64,000 nt of DNA from Clostridium sp. AM49-4BH (GTDB lineage: Bacteria; Bacillota; Clostridia; Lachnospirales; Lachnospiraceae): contig NZ_QUFB01000011.1 of the NCBI RefSeq assembly GCF_003478335.1, forward strand, positions 1-64,000, written 5' to 3'. A program made the translations under genes and the position numbers. This document shows positions 7,574 to 16,668 of the stretch, piece after piece; the first letter of the stretch is position 1, and every line of letters begins with the position of its first letter. The notes under the pieces were generated by a model, which was not told where the DNA came from, searched no databases, and was given only the letters and a program-made list of their open reading frames with translations.

Positions 7574-8395
7574 ATGATTATTGATTTTCATACACATATA
7601 TTTCCAGAAAAAATCGCCAGTCGGGCTATTGCAAGTCTGGAACAAAAAGCAAAGATGCGTGCGCACGTAAGTGGTGTTGAGGCGTCACTCCGTGCATCCA
7701 TGGATAAAAGCGGTGTTGATCTGTCTATTATTCTTCCTGTGGTTACGAATCCGCATCAATTCGAAACGGTGAATCGTGTCGCAGTGGAAACCAACGAACA
7801 CACCAAGGAAACCGGACTGTTATCGTTCGGCGGCATTCATCCGGATAATGACAATTACCGGGAAATCATTCAATTTCTTGCAGGCCATGGCTGTAAGGGG
7901 ATCAAGATCCATCCGGTGTATCAAGGTGTGGCGATTGATGATATCCGATTTTTGCGCATCATTGACTGTGCGGAAGAATACGGTTTGGTCACCATTACAC
8001 ATGCCGGATACGACATTGGTTTTCCGGGAGAAGAACAATCCCTTCCTGTACACATATGCAATATGCTAGACGAAATCAAACCGTCCCGCATGGTTCTGGC
8101 ACATATGGGCGGCTGGGGATGTTGGGATCAGGTTATGGATCGCATCATTGGACGAGATGTATATTTAGATACTGCTTTTTCAACAACTTCAGCACCCCGC
8201 GAGGGCGCGCCATTGTCCATGGATCTGTTCACGGTAATGATCCAAAAACATGGTGCTGACCGCATTGTCATGGGCAGCGATAGTCCTTGGAGCGATCAGC
8301 TAGACTCTATCAATGCTATAAAAAATTGCAATATTCCAGAAGAAAGCATAGCAAAAATTCTTGGAGATAATGCAAAGAAATTATTGCAGTTATAG
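7574..8395 (+). CDS. Amidohydrolase family 2 protein
   Basis: A 273-residue TIM-barrel metal-dependent hydrolase of the amidohydrolase-2 group (COG2159). It starts with the metal-binding HxH (FHTHIFPEK), has a second His region (GIKIHPVYQG), a third (ITHAGYD, LAHMGG) and the late Asp (MGSDSPW), so all usual metal and catalytic positions are kept. I place the start at ATG 7574, preceded by AGAAGGA five bases away; a longer frame from 7508 would add repeat-encoded residues unlike the family. Family members act as decarboxylases or hydrolases; the substrate here is unknown, perhaps the compound taken up by the preceding symporter. Confidence 0.88.
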   Translation: MIIDFHTHIFPEKIASRAIASLEQKAKMRAHVSGVEASLRASMDKSGVDLSIILPVVTNPHQFETVNRVAVETNEHTKETGLLSFGGIHPDNDNYREIIQFLAGHGCKGIKIHPVYQGVAIDDIRFLRIIDCAEEYGLVTITHAGYDIGFPGEEQSLPVHICNMLDEIKPSRMVLAHMGGWGCWDQVMDRIIGRDVYLDTAFSTTSAPREGAPLSMDLFTVMIQKHGADRIVMGSDSPWSDQLDSINAIKNCNIPEESIAKILGDNAKKLLQL

Positions 8396-8439
8396 TTGCT
8401 AGCTGCATTTTATAAAAATATTGTGAAAATATAAGTAAT

Positions 8440-8465
8440 AGGGCATATCAACTGTGATATGCCCT
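8440..8465 (+). terminator. Rho-independent terminator after the amidohydrolase
   Basis: An 11-bp perfect stem (AGGGCATATCA/TGATATGCCCT) with an ACTG loop is followed by TGCTTTT. Confidence 0.8.
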
Positions 8466-8490
8466 TGCTTTTATGCGTGTTTGTATTTGG

Positions 8491-8580
8491 TAGTTTTCTA
8501 AACATTATAACGACGTATGCTATTTGTTTATGCTTAGTTTCCTAAGCATTGTTACAGCGTATGCTGGTTATTTTATGCTT
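8491..8580. repeat. 44-bp tandem repeat overlapping the 3' end of the acyl-CoA synthetase gene
   Basis: Copies start at 8491 and 8535 (TAGTTTYCTAARCATTRTWAC and onward). The second copy runs into the stop codon of the minus-strand synthetase gene at 8573-8575. Confidence 0.65.
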
Positions 8581-10207
8581 GATTTTCCTGCGCTACCAGG
8601 CGATCTGCACCATACATTTTACGTAGTTTTGGTTTTTCAATCTTCCCGGTTGCATTTCGCGGGATCTCACTAAAGATAATTTCCTTTGGTCGCTTATATC
8701 GCGGCAATTCCATACAGAATTCTTCGATTTCCTCCTCTGTGCAGCTCATACCATCCTTTACTTCAATGATCGCTGCAGTCTTCTCCCCTAATCGACGATC
8801 CGGAAGACCGATCACCGCTACATCCTTGATCTTATCGTGTCTGCGCATGAAATCCTCAATCTGTACCGGATAAATATTCTCACCGCCACTAACGATAACA
8901 TCTTTTTTACGGTCAACTAAGAAATAAAAACCATCCTCATCCTGCATTGCCATGTCTCCGGTATACAACCAGCCATCTTTTAAGGTTTCTGCAGTTGCTT
9001 TCTCATTGTGATAATAACAGGTCATGACACCCGGACCCTTTACACATAGTTCTCCGACTTCTCCCTGCTTCACTTCTACGCCCTGCTCATCAACAATTTT
9101 GCACTGCCATCGATATCCCGGCACACCGATTGCACCGACTTTATGTATATTTTCAACACCAAGATGCACACAACCCGGTCCTGTCGACTCGGACAAACCG
9201 TAATTGGTATCATATGCATGATTCGGAAAATATTCTTTCCAACGTTTGATCAAGGAAGGTGGCACCGGCTGAGCACCAATATGCATCAAGCGCCACTGCG
9301 ATAACTCATAATCTTCCAGCTTCAGATCTCCACGATCCAGCGCATCCAAGATATCCTGAGCCCATGGTACTAACAGCCAGACAATCGTACACTTTTCGCT
9401 AGAAACGGCAGATAAGATCGTATCCGGCTTCGTTCCTTTTAATAGCACCGCCTTGCTGCCTGCAACCAAACTTCCCATCCAATGGAACTTGGCTCCGGTA
9501 TGATATAATGGCGGAATACACAAAAATACGTCATCTCTGCCTGTACTATGATGTTTTTGTTCCATTTCAGCGGCCTGCGTCAAGCTCTGATGTTTGTGTA
9601 AGATCGCCTTTGGAAAACCTGTTGTTCCCGAAGAAAAGTAGATTGCTCCATAATCATCTTCTGTCAGCGGGATATCAGGTGTTTTACTGGAACAATCCGC
9701 AACAAGTTCATGATAACTCTCTGCAAAGTCCGGACAGCCGTCCCCAACATAGATCAATAGTCTTCCTTTACTCAGCTTTTCTGCATTTGCCTCGATCCGT
9801 CCGATAAACGCAGGCCCGAATACGATTATATCCACTTCGGCAAGCTCTGCACAATATAAGATCTCCTCTGCATCATAGCGAAAGTTAAACGGCACTGCTA
9901 TTGCTCCTGATTTGAGCACTCCAAAATAAATAGGCAGCCATTCCAAGCAATTATACATCAGAATTGCTACTTTATCGCCCTTTTTTATTCCTCGACTAAG
10001 CAGCAGGTTTGCAAAACGGTTTGCCTTTTCGTTAAATACCCCCCAAGTAATTTCACGTCGATACGGTTCGAAACGAGATGGCTGGATCAATTCATACTCT
10101 TTCCAACTCGTTCTCCTTGTATCTTTTTCATCCGGATTCAATTCCACCAACGCAACTTCATTCGGATATAGTTTTGCATTTCTTTCCAAAAAATCTGTAA
10201 CAGGCAT
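8573..10207 (-). CDS. Acyl-CoA synthetase / AMP-dependent ligase
   Basis: A 544-residue ANL-superfamily enzyme that activates a carboxylic acid with ATP and joins it to CoA. Motifs are complete: the P-loop-like YFSSGTTGFPKA (about 192-203), the adenine-binding YGLSEST, GELCVKGPG, the hinge region YTGDMAMQDEDGFYFLVDRKKD, and the C-terminal catalytic lysine in GKIEKPKLR. Length is normal for fatty-acid or aromatic-acid CoA ligases. It is alone between a terminator upstream (10270-10295) and convergent DNA. The acid substrate cannot be told from the sequence; medium-chain fatty acids or aryl acids are likely candidates. Confidence 0.9.
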   Translation of the reverse strand: MPVTDFLERNAKLYPNEVALVELNPDEKDTRRTSWKEYELIQPSRFEPYRREITWGVFNEKANRFANLLLSRGIKKGDKVAILMYNCLEWLPIYFGVLKSGAIAVPFNFRYDAEEILYCAELAEVDIIVFGPAFIGRIEANAEKLSKGRLLIYVGDGCPDFAESYHELVADCSSKTPDIPLTEDDYGAIYFSSGTTGFPKAILHKHQSLTQAAEMEQKHHSTGRDDVFLCIPPLYHTGAKFHWMGSLVAGSKAVLLKGTKPDTILSAVSSEKCTIVWLLVPWAQDILDALDRGDLKLEDYELSQWRLMHIGAQPVPPSLIKRWKEYFPNHAYDTNYGLSESTGPGCVHLGVENIHKVGAIGVPGYRWQCKIVDEQGVEVKQGEVGELCVKGPGVMTCYYHNEKATAETLKDGWLYTGDMAMQDEDGFYFLVDRKKDVIVSGGENIYPVQIEDFMRRHDKIKDVAVIGLPDRRLGEKTAAIIEVKDGMSCTEEEIEEFCMELPRYKRPKEIIFSEIPRNATGKIEKPKLRKMYGADRLVAQENQA

Positions 10208-10269
10208 CCTTTTTTCCTATCCTTTCTCCGTACTTTTTAAATATAGCATTCTCCTATCACTGAAAGAAA

Positions 10270-10295
10270 AAACCGGCACTATCACGTGCCGGTTT
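10270..10295 (-). terminator. Terminator downstream of the phosphoribosyltransferase
   Basis: A 10-bp perfect stem (AAACCGGCAC/GTGCCGGTTT) with a 6-base loop; on the minus strand a run of Ts follows at once. It separates the phosphoribosyltransferase from the acyl-CoA synthetase. Confidence 0.85.
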
Positions 10296-10307
10296 AGATT
10301 CCGTGGT

Positions 10308-10341
10308 AGTCGCCCGCAGCCATCCACTGCATCGGGTGACT
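10308..10341 (-). other. Second hairpin before the terminator, possible structured RNA
   Basis: AGTCACCCG and CGGGCGACT pair over 8 of 9 positions with an inner GCAG/CTGC stem. With the adjacent terminator it forms a compact two-hairpin module between two genes. I do not recognise a known riboswitch. Confidence 0.35.
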
Positions 10342-10357
10342 TCTCTGCTATATTGTG

Positions 10358-11005
10358 TTAAATTTTCGAATATCCATAACTGTTTACGATAGCATCCAGT
10401 TTACGTTTCTCTTTGCAGTATGGGCATTCACTTGGCAGATAATTCTTGTAACTGCCAACATCATCTACATGGTAGATTGAATGAACCGGAATACCTTCAA
10501 CCTCATCTACAGCTGTAAAGATCGCCGATACCCCCTGCACATTACCGCCATAATATCGAATTGCCTGTATGCTCTGCTCAACTGTCTGTCCGGTAGTCGC
10601 ACTTGCTAACAGTAGTACGACATGCTTGTTGGTAAGCATAGCTTCAACATTATCGCGAAATATGATCTGTCCACTCGTATTGATCTCGGGAGTAACAATA
10701 TTCACACATTCATGTGTATTCATGGACATGATCCCTGCGTCTGTAAGCTCTTCTGCCAAATATGCTCCTATAACTTCACAGCCATCCATGCACACGATGG
10801 TATCTACCGCTTTCGTATGTTTATATTCCCGCACAAATTCTTTCGCTACCAGCTGCGCTTCCGTGTGGCGACACTTTATCGGTGTGATATCAAGGTAATA
10901 GTTGATGTGTGAGTGATTGGTTGCAAAGTGACCAGGATATGCCTTCAACTCAATCTTTCGATTTGCTTTTGCCGGTATTTTAACCTGTCTGTCCAACATG
11001 CTCAT
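10358..11005 (-). CDS. Phosphoribosyltransferase-fold protein (orotate PRTase-like)
   Basis: A 215-residue protein with the type I phosphoribosyltransferase pattern: a hydrophobic strand ending in acidic residues (TIVCMDGCEVIGAYLAEEL, about 80-98) and a central strand followed by a short loop (HVVLLLASATTGQTVEQSI), where the usual PRPP loop reads ASATTG. The C-terminus has a CPYC pair (about 191-194) and may bind zinc. ATG 11005 is chosen because AAAGGAGG precedes it by 8 bases; the longer frame from 11038 includes that ribosome binding site. It follows glgP by 96 bases that contain a strong hairpin. The substrate is unknown; the altered PRPP loop leaves open a non-enzymatic or regulatory role. 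Confidence 0.8.
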   Translation of the reverse strand: MSMLDRQVKIPAKANRKIELKAYPGHFATNHSHINYYLDITPIKCRHTEAQLVAKEFVREYKHTKAVDTIVCMDGCEVIGAYLAEELTDAGIMSMNTHECVNIVTPEINTSGQIIFRDNVEAMLTNKHVVLLLASATTGQTVEQSIQAIRYYGGNVQGVSAIFTAVDEVEGIPVHSIYHVDDVGSYKNYLPSECPYCKEKRKLDAIVNSYGYSKI

Positions 11006-11042
11006 AGTCCTAACCTCCTTTATGTAGTTAATATTCATATGA

Positions 11043-11081
11043 GTATTGCCAGACGAAATATCCTTTTTCCTCTGGCAATAC
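11043..11081 (-). other. Intercistronic hairpin between glgP and the phosphoribosyltransferase
   Basis: A perfect 11-bp inverted repeat GTATTGCCAGA/TCTGGCAATAC with a 17-base loop lies just after the glgP stop. There is no T-tract, so it may stabilise or process mRNA rather than end it. Confidence 0.6.
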
Positions 11082-11101
11082 CTTACGTTCTAATTATATG
11101 A

Positions 11102-13558
11102 TTATTCCGGTAACTCTACCGTAACTTTCTCCAAGTGCCATAACTCTGTTGCATACTCTTCAATCGTACGGTCGGAAGAGAATTTACCACTCTTAGCTGT
11201 ATTGAGAAGCGCAGACTTAGCCCATGCATCTTCATTTCTGTAAGCTGCCTCTACACGCTGCTGTGCCTCCGCATAGGAACGGAAATCCTTCAAAATAAAG
11301 TACATATCCGGACGTCCGCCGTTGCCATCGAGCAAAGAATTGTAAATATCACGGAACTCTTCCGGATTACCCGGTGCATACGTACCATCAACTAACTGTG
11401 TCAGCACGGCACGGATGTCTGAATCCATGTTGTAGATTTCTCTTGGATTGTACTCATTGTTGTGCTCATATGCAATAACCTCGTCTGAGGACAGACCAAA
11501 GATAAATGCATTTTCCTCTCCAACTTCCTCGACAATCTCTACGTTCGCTCCATCCATAGTTCCCAGTGTCAATGCACCATTTAACATAAACTTCATATTA
11601 CCGGTACCTGATGCCTCTTTACTGGCAGTGGAAATCTGCTCAGATACATCTGCAGCTGCGAAAATGATCTCTGCATTCGATACACGATAATTTTCGATAA
11701 ATACCACTTTGATCTTATCATGAATACTCTTATCATTATTTACCACATCCGCAACACTATTGATCAATTTAATGATCTGTTTTGCGACATGATAACCTGC
11801 AGACGCCTTAGCACCAAAGATAAATGTACGTGGGTAGAAATCCTTATCCGGATTTTTCTTTAACTCATTGTACAGATACATTACATGCAAAATATTTAAT
11901 AACTGTCTCTTATACTCATGCAGTCTCTTAACCTGTACATCAAAAATCGAACGTGGATTAACCTCAACTCCATTATGTTTCTTGATATACTCTGCAAGAC
12001 GTACCTTATTCTGATACTTAATGTTCATGAATTCCTTACGGCTTAATTCATCCTCTGCATATACGGCAAGATTATTAATATGAGACAGATCTGTGATCCA
12101 CTCATCACCGATCTTCTTCGTAACCCAATCAGCCAGCAACGGATTTCCATGAAGAAGGAAACGACGCTGTGTAATTCCATTGGTCTTATTGTTAAATTTC
12201 TCAGGCATCATAAGATAGAAGTCTTTTAATTCCTGATTTTTTAAGATTTCTGTATGTAATCTGGCAACACCATTAACAGAGAAACTTCCTACAATTGCCA
12301 AGTGTGCCATCTTAACCTGTCCATCATAAATGATAGCCATGCGTTCTACTTTACCGTAGTCTCCCGGATATGCAGACTGGATTTCTAAAATAAAACGACG
12401 GTTGATCTCTTCAACGATCTGATAAATTCTAGGGAGAAGACGTGAGAACAGCTCTAACGGCCATTTTTCAAGTGCTTCTGACATAATTGTATGGTTTGTA
12501 TATGCGCAGGTCTTCTTAGTGATTGCCCATGCCTCATCCCATTCCAAACTATACTGGTCCATCAATATGCGCATCAACTCTGCTACCGCAACAGTCGGAT
12601 GTGTGTCGTTCAATTGGAAACATACTTTTTCATGAATCTTACGAATGTCATCATGGTTTTCCATATATTTTGCAACTGCAAGCTGTACACTTGCGGATAC
12701 AAAGAAATACTGCTGCTTTAAGCGAAGCTCTTTACCTGCCATATGATTGTCATTTGGATAAAGCACCTCACAAATCGTACGTGCAAGATTCTCCTGCTCA
12801 ACAGCTTTCTGATAATCTCCTTTGTCAAAAGAACTCAAGTTGAATGTATCAATTGCCTCTGCATCCCATATGCGCAGCGTATTAACCACATTATTCTGAT
12901 AACCAACGATTGGCATATCATATGGTACGGCACGAACACTCTGATAATTTTCCTGAACAAACTTGTCCTTACCATTCTCATCTTTGCGGATCGCTACATA
13001 TCCACCAAACTTAACTTCTACCGCATATTCCGGACGTTTGATCTCAAATGGGTTGCCATCTTTCAACCAATCATCCGGCTTCTCAACCTGATAGCCATTC
13101 TCAATCGCCTGCTTGAACATTCCATATTTGTAACGAATTCCACAACCGTATGCAGAATATCCTAATGTTGATAATGAATCTAAGAAACAAGCGGCTAAAC
13201 GTCCCAAACCACCATTACCAAGTGCTGCATCCGGTTCCTGATCCTCGATAACATCCAAATCTAATCCCAGCTCTTCTACAGCTTCCTTAATTTCTTTATT
13301 TCCCTTCAGATTAATGATCATATTGCCAAGAGCACGTCCCATCAAAAATTCCATAGACAAATAGTATACAGTCTTGACATCCTTCTCTTCGTATGTCTTG
13401 TGCGTTGCCATCCACTGGTCAACAATAAAATCTTTTACCGCATATGAAACTGCCTGAAACAACTGTTGCTGGTCAGCTTCCTTGATTGTCTTACGAAATA
13501 AAACCTTTACGTAATCCTCAATTTCTTTTTTGAATTCTTCTTTGTTGATTTCCTTCAT
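11102..13558 (-). CDS. glgP: Glycogen/starch phosphorylase
   Basis: Glycogen phosphorylase releases glucose-1-phosphate from alpha-1,4-glucans using phosphate and PLP. The 818-residue protein has the typical length and motifs: YYLSMEFLMGR near residue 65, ALGNGGLGRLAACFLDS near 120, the HEYKRQLLN region near 560, and the PLP-lysine motif EASGTGNMKFMLNGA near 665. I start it at ATG 13558, where AGGAGG lies 10 bases upstream; an ATG at 13591 lies upstream of that site. A TTGATT-N17-TATAAT promoter precedes it. No other glycogen genes are adjacent. Confidence 0.96.
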   Translation of the reverse strand: MKEINKEEFKKEIEDYVKVLFRKTIKEADQQQLFQAVSYAVKDFIVDQWMATHKTYEEKDVKTVYYLSMEFLMGRALGNMIINLKGNKEIKEAVEELGLDLDVIEDQEPDAALGNGGLGRLAACFLDSLSTLGYSAYGCGIRYKYGMFKQAIENGYQVEKPDDWLKDGNPFEIKRPEYAVEVKFGGYVAIRKDENGKDKFVQENYQSVRAVPYDMPIVGYQNNVVNTLRIWDAEAIDTFNLSSFDKGDYQKAVEQENLARTICEVLYPNDNHMAGKELRLKQQYFFVSASVQLAVAKYMENHDDIRKIHEKVCFQLNDTHPTVAVAELMRILMDQYSLEWDEAWAITKKTCAYTNHTIMSEALEKWPLELFSRLLPRIYQIVEEINRRFILEIQSAYPGDYGKVERMAIIYDGQVKMAHLAIVGSFSVNGVARLHTEILKNQELKDFYLMMPEKFNNKTNGITQRRFLLHGNPLLADWVTKKIGDEWITDLSHINNLAVYAEDELSRKEFMNIKYQNKVRLAEYIKKHNGVEVNPRSIFDVQVKRLHEYKRQLLNILHVMYLYNELKKNPDKDFYPRTFIFGAKASAGYHVAKQIIKLINSVADVVNNDKSIHDKIKVVFIENYRVSNAEIIFAAADVSEQISTASKEASGTGNMKFMLNGALTLGTMDGANVEIVEEVGEENAFIFGLSSDEVIAYEHNNEYNPREIYNMDSDIRAVLTQLVDGTYAPGNPEEFRDIYNSLLDGNGGRPDMYFILKDFRSYAEAQQRVEAAYRNEDAWAKSALLNTAKSGKFSSDRTIEEYATELWHLEKVTVELPE

Positions 13559-13632
13559 TCTCCTAGGCCCTCCTAAAATTGCCGACGCCAAAAGAACTCC
13601 CGTCCTCCCGACACATCATGCTCCGCACGCTT

Positions 13633-13661
13633 ATTATATACTATTGTAGTGCAAAAATCAA
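13633..13661 (-). promoter_or_regulatory. Sigma-A promoter of glgP
   Basis: TTGATT (13656-13661) and TATAAT (13633-13638) are separated by 17 bases on the minus strand, about 75 bases before the glgP start. Confidence 0.65.
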
Positions 13662-13723
13662 ATTGAATATATATTCTGACCCCCGCATAAAATATCAATA
13701 ACAACGAGTAGGAGCAATTGTTT

Positions 13724-14131
13724 ATGCGACACTTCTATCGTATGATGACTGTGATCATTTTAACCTGTATTATGCTTTGCGGATGTTCTAAGGAGAACCC
13801 TCCCGACAAGATTGCAGATGCAGACTTCACGGTAATAACGGGTTCCGACATTCCAGAAGAGCTGCAAAGCCTTATCAACGAGCGCAAAAAGAATCCGTTT
13901 TCACTTACTTTCACCGATCAATCTTACCTTTATGTTGTCAGAGGCTATGGCAAGCAGTCTTGTGGCGGCTATAAGATCACGGTAAATGATTTTTGCAAGC
14001 GAGAGGATGGACTGTATTTTGATACCGAATTATTCGGTCCCAAAAGCGACAATCCTGATGAGCGCAGTTCCTATCCTTATATTGTTATCAAAACAGAATA
14101 TGTCGACCTGCCGGTCAGTTTTTCAAAATAG
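13724..14131 (+). CDS. Lipoprotein with PrcB-like domain
   Basis: A 135-residue exported lipoprotein. The N-terminal hydrophobic segment ends in a lipobox (IMLCGCS; Cys near residue 21). The rest resembles the PrcB C-terminal domain: a beta-rich segment with YLYVVRGYGKQSCGGYKI (about 70-87) and a late YPYIVIKTEY. PrcB in Treponema is an accessory lipoprotein of a protease; in Firmicutes the domain appears in stand-alone lipoproteins of unknown function. ATG 13724 has AGGAG nine bases upstream, better than TTG 13718. It converges on the Tad operon with only 9 bases between stop codons. Confidence 0.75.
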   Translation: MRHFYRMMTVIILTCIMLCGCSKENPPDKIADADFTVITGSDIPEELQSLINERKKNPFSLTFTDQSYLYVVRGYGKQSCGGYKITVNDFCKREDGLYFDTELFGPKSDNPDERSSYPYIVIKTEYVDLPVSFSK

Positions 14132-14140
14132 TTAACATCG

Positions 14141-15076
14141 TCAACAGATGTCGTATGTTATATCTGCAAACGAAATGAGATCTCCGGGATTACATGTTGT
14201 TCTGACATGTGGCATAAGTTGCTCTCCGTTTAAGAAGGTTCCGTTTGCAGAGTCACAGTCTTCAATCTGTATTTGATCGTCATCAATATACAAGACTGCA
14301 TGTTCTCTGCTAATATAATCTATCGGAATGCAAACATCCTCTGTCTGTAGACGTCCTATGTGCACCTCCGATTTTAACAGCGATATAACAGCAGGCACAC
14401 ATATACTCTGCAGGGTCTGTTGTGGTAAAGCCCGCTTTCCGTGAAGGGATAGCTGCAATTTACTATCAGCTTTCGGCTGCAAGGTTCGAGACACATCTTT
14501 TGGCTGTTTCGTCTGTTCCTGCGATACGCTCTGCTGTCGTATTATATGCTCTGCCAATTCTGCCATGGTGCATCTCCGTTCACAAACCATATCATACAAG
14601 CCATAAAAAGAGGCTGTGGCAGTTCTGTTTGAGTGCAATATCCGTTTCATTAAAAATTCCATGACGGCTCGCACTCCCTCTGCGATCTCCACATCATGAT
14701 CCGGATGGTAACAGAGCCATATTCTGCTGTTGTCCCGACTTAAAAATACCATTTGTTCATTTAATACAAACTGTTCTGCCGATAAAAAATACTGCTCTGC
14801 CCCCTGTACTGTCTGCAGCAATGAAAGCAGGATCTTCAACGCCTTGTCCACAGATAAGCCGGCTTCTGCATACACCGATTCCAGCGTTTGCATTTTATTT
14901 ACTTCATAGTAGACATGCAGCCTTTCATCAATGTACTGCTGGCTTATGGGCAGAACACCCCGAATCTGGTTGTACTGCATCATCTTGAATCCGATATCTC
15001 CTGACCATCGCAGTGCAGTTTCTTCGTCTGCTGCAATGGTAACATACTTTCCGGTACCCTGTTCAATCTCTATCAT
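14141..15076 (-). CDS. FHA-domain protein of the Tad operon
   Basis: A 311-residue protein, last gene of the Tad operon. The N-terminal ~170 residues resemble the DUF6382-type domain often fused to FHA in Clostridia; a polar linker follows; the C-terminal ~75 residues form a forkhead-associated domain with the key HIGR, SREH and NGTFLNG motifs, so it should bind phosphothreonine. No membrane segment is seen. It overlaps the upstream TadE-like gene by 14 bases, implying translational coupling. A role in assembling or regulating the pilus machine through a Ser/Thr kinase is an inference. Confidence 0.85.
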   Translation of the reverse strand: MIEIEQGTGKYVTIAADEETALRWSGDIGFKMMQYNQIRGVLPISQQYIDERLHVYYEVNKMQTLESVYAEAGLSVDKALKILLSLLQTVQGAEQYFLSAEQFVLNEQMVFLSRDNSRIWLCYHPDHDVEIAEGVRAVMEFLMKRILHSNRTATASFYGLYDMVCERRCTMAELAEHIIRQQSVSQEQTKQPKDVSRTLQPKADSKLQLSLHGKRALPQQTLQSICVPAVISLLKSEVHIGRLQTEDVCIPIDYISREHAVLYIDDDQIQIEDCDSANGTFLNGEQLMPHVRTTCNPGDLISFADITYDIC

Positions 15077-15482
15077 CAGATTCTCCTTTCCGGCGAAATC
15101 GTACTATGTCCGATGGCTGCTGTTCATCCCATTCCAAACAATACACGGAATTTTGGCTATCAGCAAAAAAGATTGCTGTAAGATCATTCTGCCATACAGA
15201 TTCCAACTTTGCCTGCCCTCGCCACACCGTCCTTTTGTGGGAAATTGCTGTTTCCGTCACATTCCCCATCCAGAGATTTTGCTGCAAAGTGCGCTTCCAC
15301 TCCTCGTTAGTTGGCAATTCCTCTCCAGTATCACTGTATTGTATCAATCCGTTCTGTATATTTGCCTGCAGAACACACTGATCATGCACCCAAAATAATG
15401 CGTATAATAATACAAATACGACACCTAATACTATCGGGATGACAAATGCTGCTTCAACTGTATAACTTCCTTTCCACCTCAT
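15063..15482 (-). CDS. TadE-like minor pseudopilin
   Basis: A 139-residue protein beginning with the TadE signature (GSYTVEAAFVIPIVLGVVFV): short basic leader, Thr-Val-Glu-Ala, then a single transmembrane helix and an extracytoplasmic domain. TadE-type pseudopilins are processed by the prepilin peptidase and join pilus assembly. It overlaps the prepilin peptidase gene by 4 bases and the FHA gene by 14. Confidence 0.85.
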   Translation of the reverse strand: MRWKGSYTVEAAFVIPIVLGVVFVLLYALFWVHDQCVLQANIQNGLIQYSDTGEELPTNEEWKRTLQQNLWMGNVTETAISHKRTVWRGQAKLESVWQNDLTAIFFADSQNSVYCLEWDEQQPSDIVRFRRKGESDDRD

Positions 15483-15910
15483 TGCAACACCTCTGCAAAC
15501 AACACCACTCCTACCCCTACCAGCAAATAGGGTGCCAATGGGATCTCTAGATCTTTATCAACCCGGCAAACCATATACAAAATGCAGGCTGTAATAAAAA
15601 CCATACTAAATGTCACCAACAGAACAAGCATATTCTGCCGCATCCCAAGTGCCAACTGTATCATGCCGATCATAATCGCATCACCTGTGCCAATTTTGTC
15701 TCTGCTTGCAATGCATAGCAGTTCAAGGAACGTACATAATACTGCTGCTCCCACAATTCGAATCGGCGTAAGGCATCCCATAACGCCCAATGCCACAGCG
15801 ATATACAGTGTCGTGATCGCCACGACAATGGCAGGTATCCTTCGATAACGCAGATCATATACGCTGCATACGCCTAATGTCATTAACAAACTACTGTTTA
15901 CAAATACCAT
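15479..15910 (-). CDS. tadV: Prepilin peptidase (A24, TadV/CpaA type)
   Basis: A 143-residue polytopic membrane aspartyl protease that removes leader peptides from Flp pilin and TadE-like pseudopilins. The two catalytic aspartates are visible in YDLRYRRIP (near residue 19) and GTGDA (near 73), the latter being the GxGD motif. It lacks the N-terminal methylase part found in PilD, as expected for TadV. Confidence 0.9.
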   Translation of the reverse strand: MVFVNSSLLMTLGVCSVYDLRYRRIPAIVVAITTLYIAVALGVMGCLTPIRIVGAAVLCTFLELLCIASRDKIGTGDAIMIGMIQLALGMRQNMLVLLVTFSMVFITACILYMVCRVDKDLEIPLAPYLLVGVGVVLFAEVLQ

Positions 15911-16636
15911 CTACTCCCTCCCACATTTACTGCACGCGGGCAAATCCCCCACCTGCGATTTCTTTAATTTACGGATAGAACGACGCAGTCCCGCACAATC
16001 TTTCTCCTTATGATATCTATCACCATACGGCGTAATATACCATTGCATCTGTGCTGTTAGCTGCTGCCCATCCGCACACAATTCACATGCTTTGTACTTG
16101 CCGCCCGAACGATTACGTTCCTTTTCCACTAGTTTTCCTGTTACCTGACGGATCCCAAGCTTTAGATATGTACAATCCAATCTAAGATGGTACACTGTCC
16201 CATTTCGGGCAAGATAGACGCAGCTATCCGCTGCTCGGTCTGTACTGATCATAGAATGTCCACTATAATTGTGAAGCGGCATTCTTTGATACAGCGTTAT
16301 TTGAAACCACTCACCGATCATCGGCACACTTTTTCGCCATATACACTCACAAGTTCCGCTGTCCCCCGATATTTTCCAGTTTACCAGCCATTTATCGCCC
16401 CTATCCGTTTGAAGTATTGGTGTTCTAATGCCCAAACTTTCATATCGCTCTGCCACCGTTACCAATTGTTCCTGAATCTGCCTCTGCTCCTGCAAAATCT
16501 GAAACAGATACAAAAAGCTGCAAAACACTAAGAAAAAAATAGGAACAATAAATGTTGCTTCAACCGTCAATGCCCCACGGCACATGGTCAATCTGCTGTA
16601 ATAATCCATGTTAGGATCTTGTTTGTTCTGATGCAC
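15911..16636 (-). CDS. TadE-like protein with duplicated Cys/His C-terminal motif
   Basis: After a short leader the protein has the TadE signature RGALTVEATFIVPIFFLVF and a transmembrane helix. The exported part carries two copies of a Y-H-x(3,4)-D-C-x2-L...A-C-x2-C pattern (VYHLRLDCTYL...KACELC, then RYHKEKDCAGL...PACSKC), which looks like a pair of metal-binding knuckles. I prefer GTG 16636, with AGGTGG upstream, giving about 241 residues; a longer frame from 16711 would extend into an inverted repeat. It sits in the Tad operon directly before the prepilin peptidase. The metal-binding idea is inference from spacing. Confidence 0.8.
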   Translation of the reverse strand: MHQNKQDPNMDYYSRLTMCRGALTVEATFIVPIFFLVFCSFLYLFQILQEQRQIQEQLVTVAERYESLGIRTPILQTDRGDKWLVNWKISGDSGTCECIWRKSVPMIGEWFQITLYQRMPLHNYSGHSMISTDRAADSCVYLARNGTVYHLRLDCTYLKLGIRQVTGKLVEKERNRSGGKYKACELCADGQQLTAQMQWYITPYGDRYHKEKDCAGLRRSIRKLKKSQVGDLPACSKCGRE

Positions 16637-16668
16637 CCAAATTACCACCTGCCTTTCCCAACAGATTT

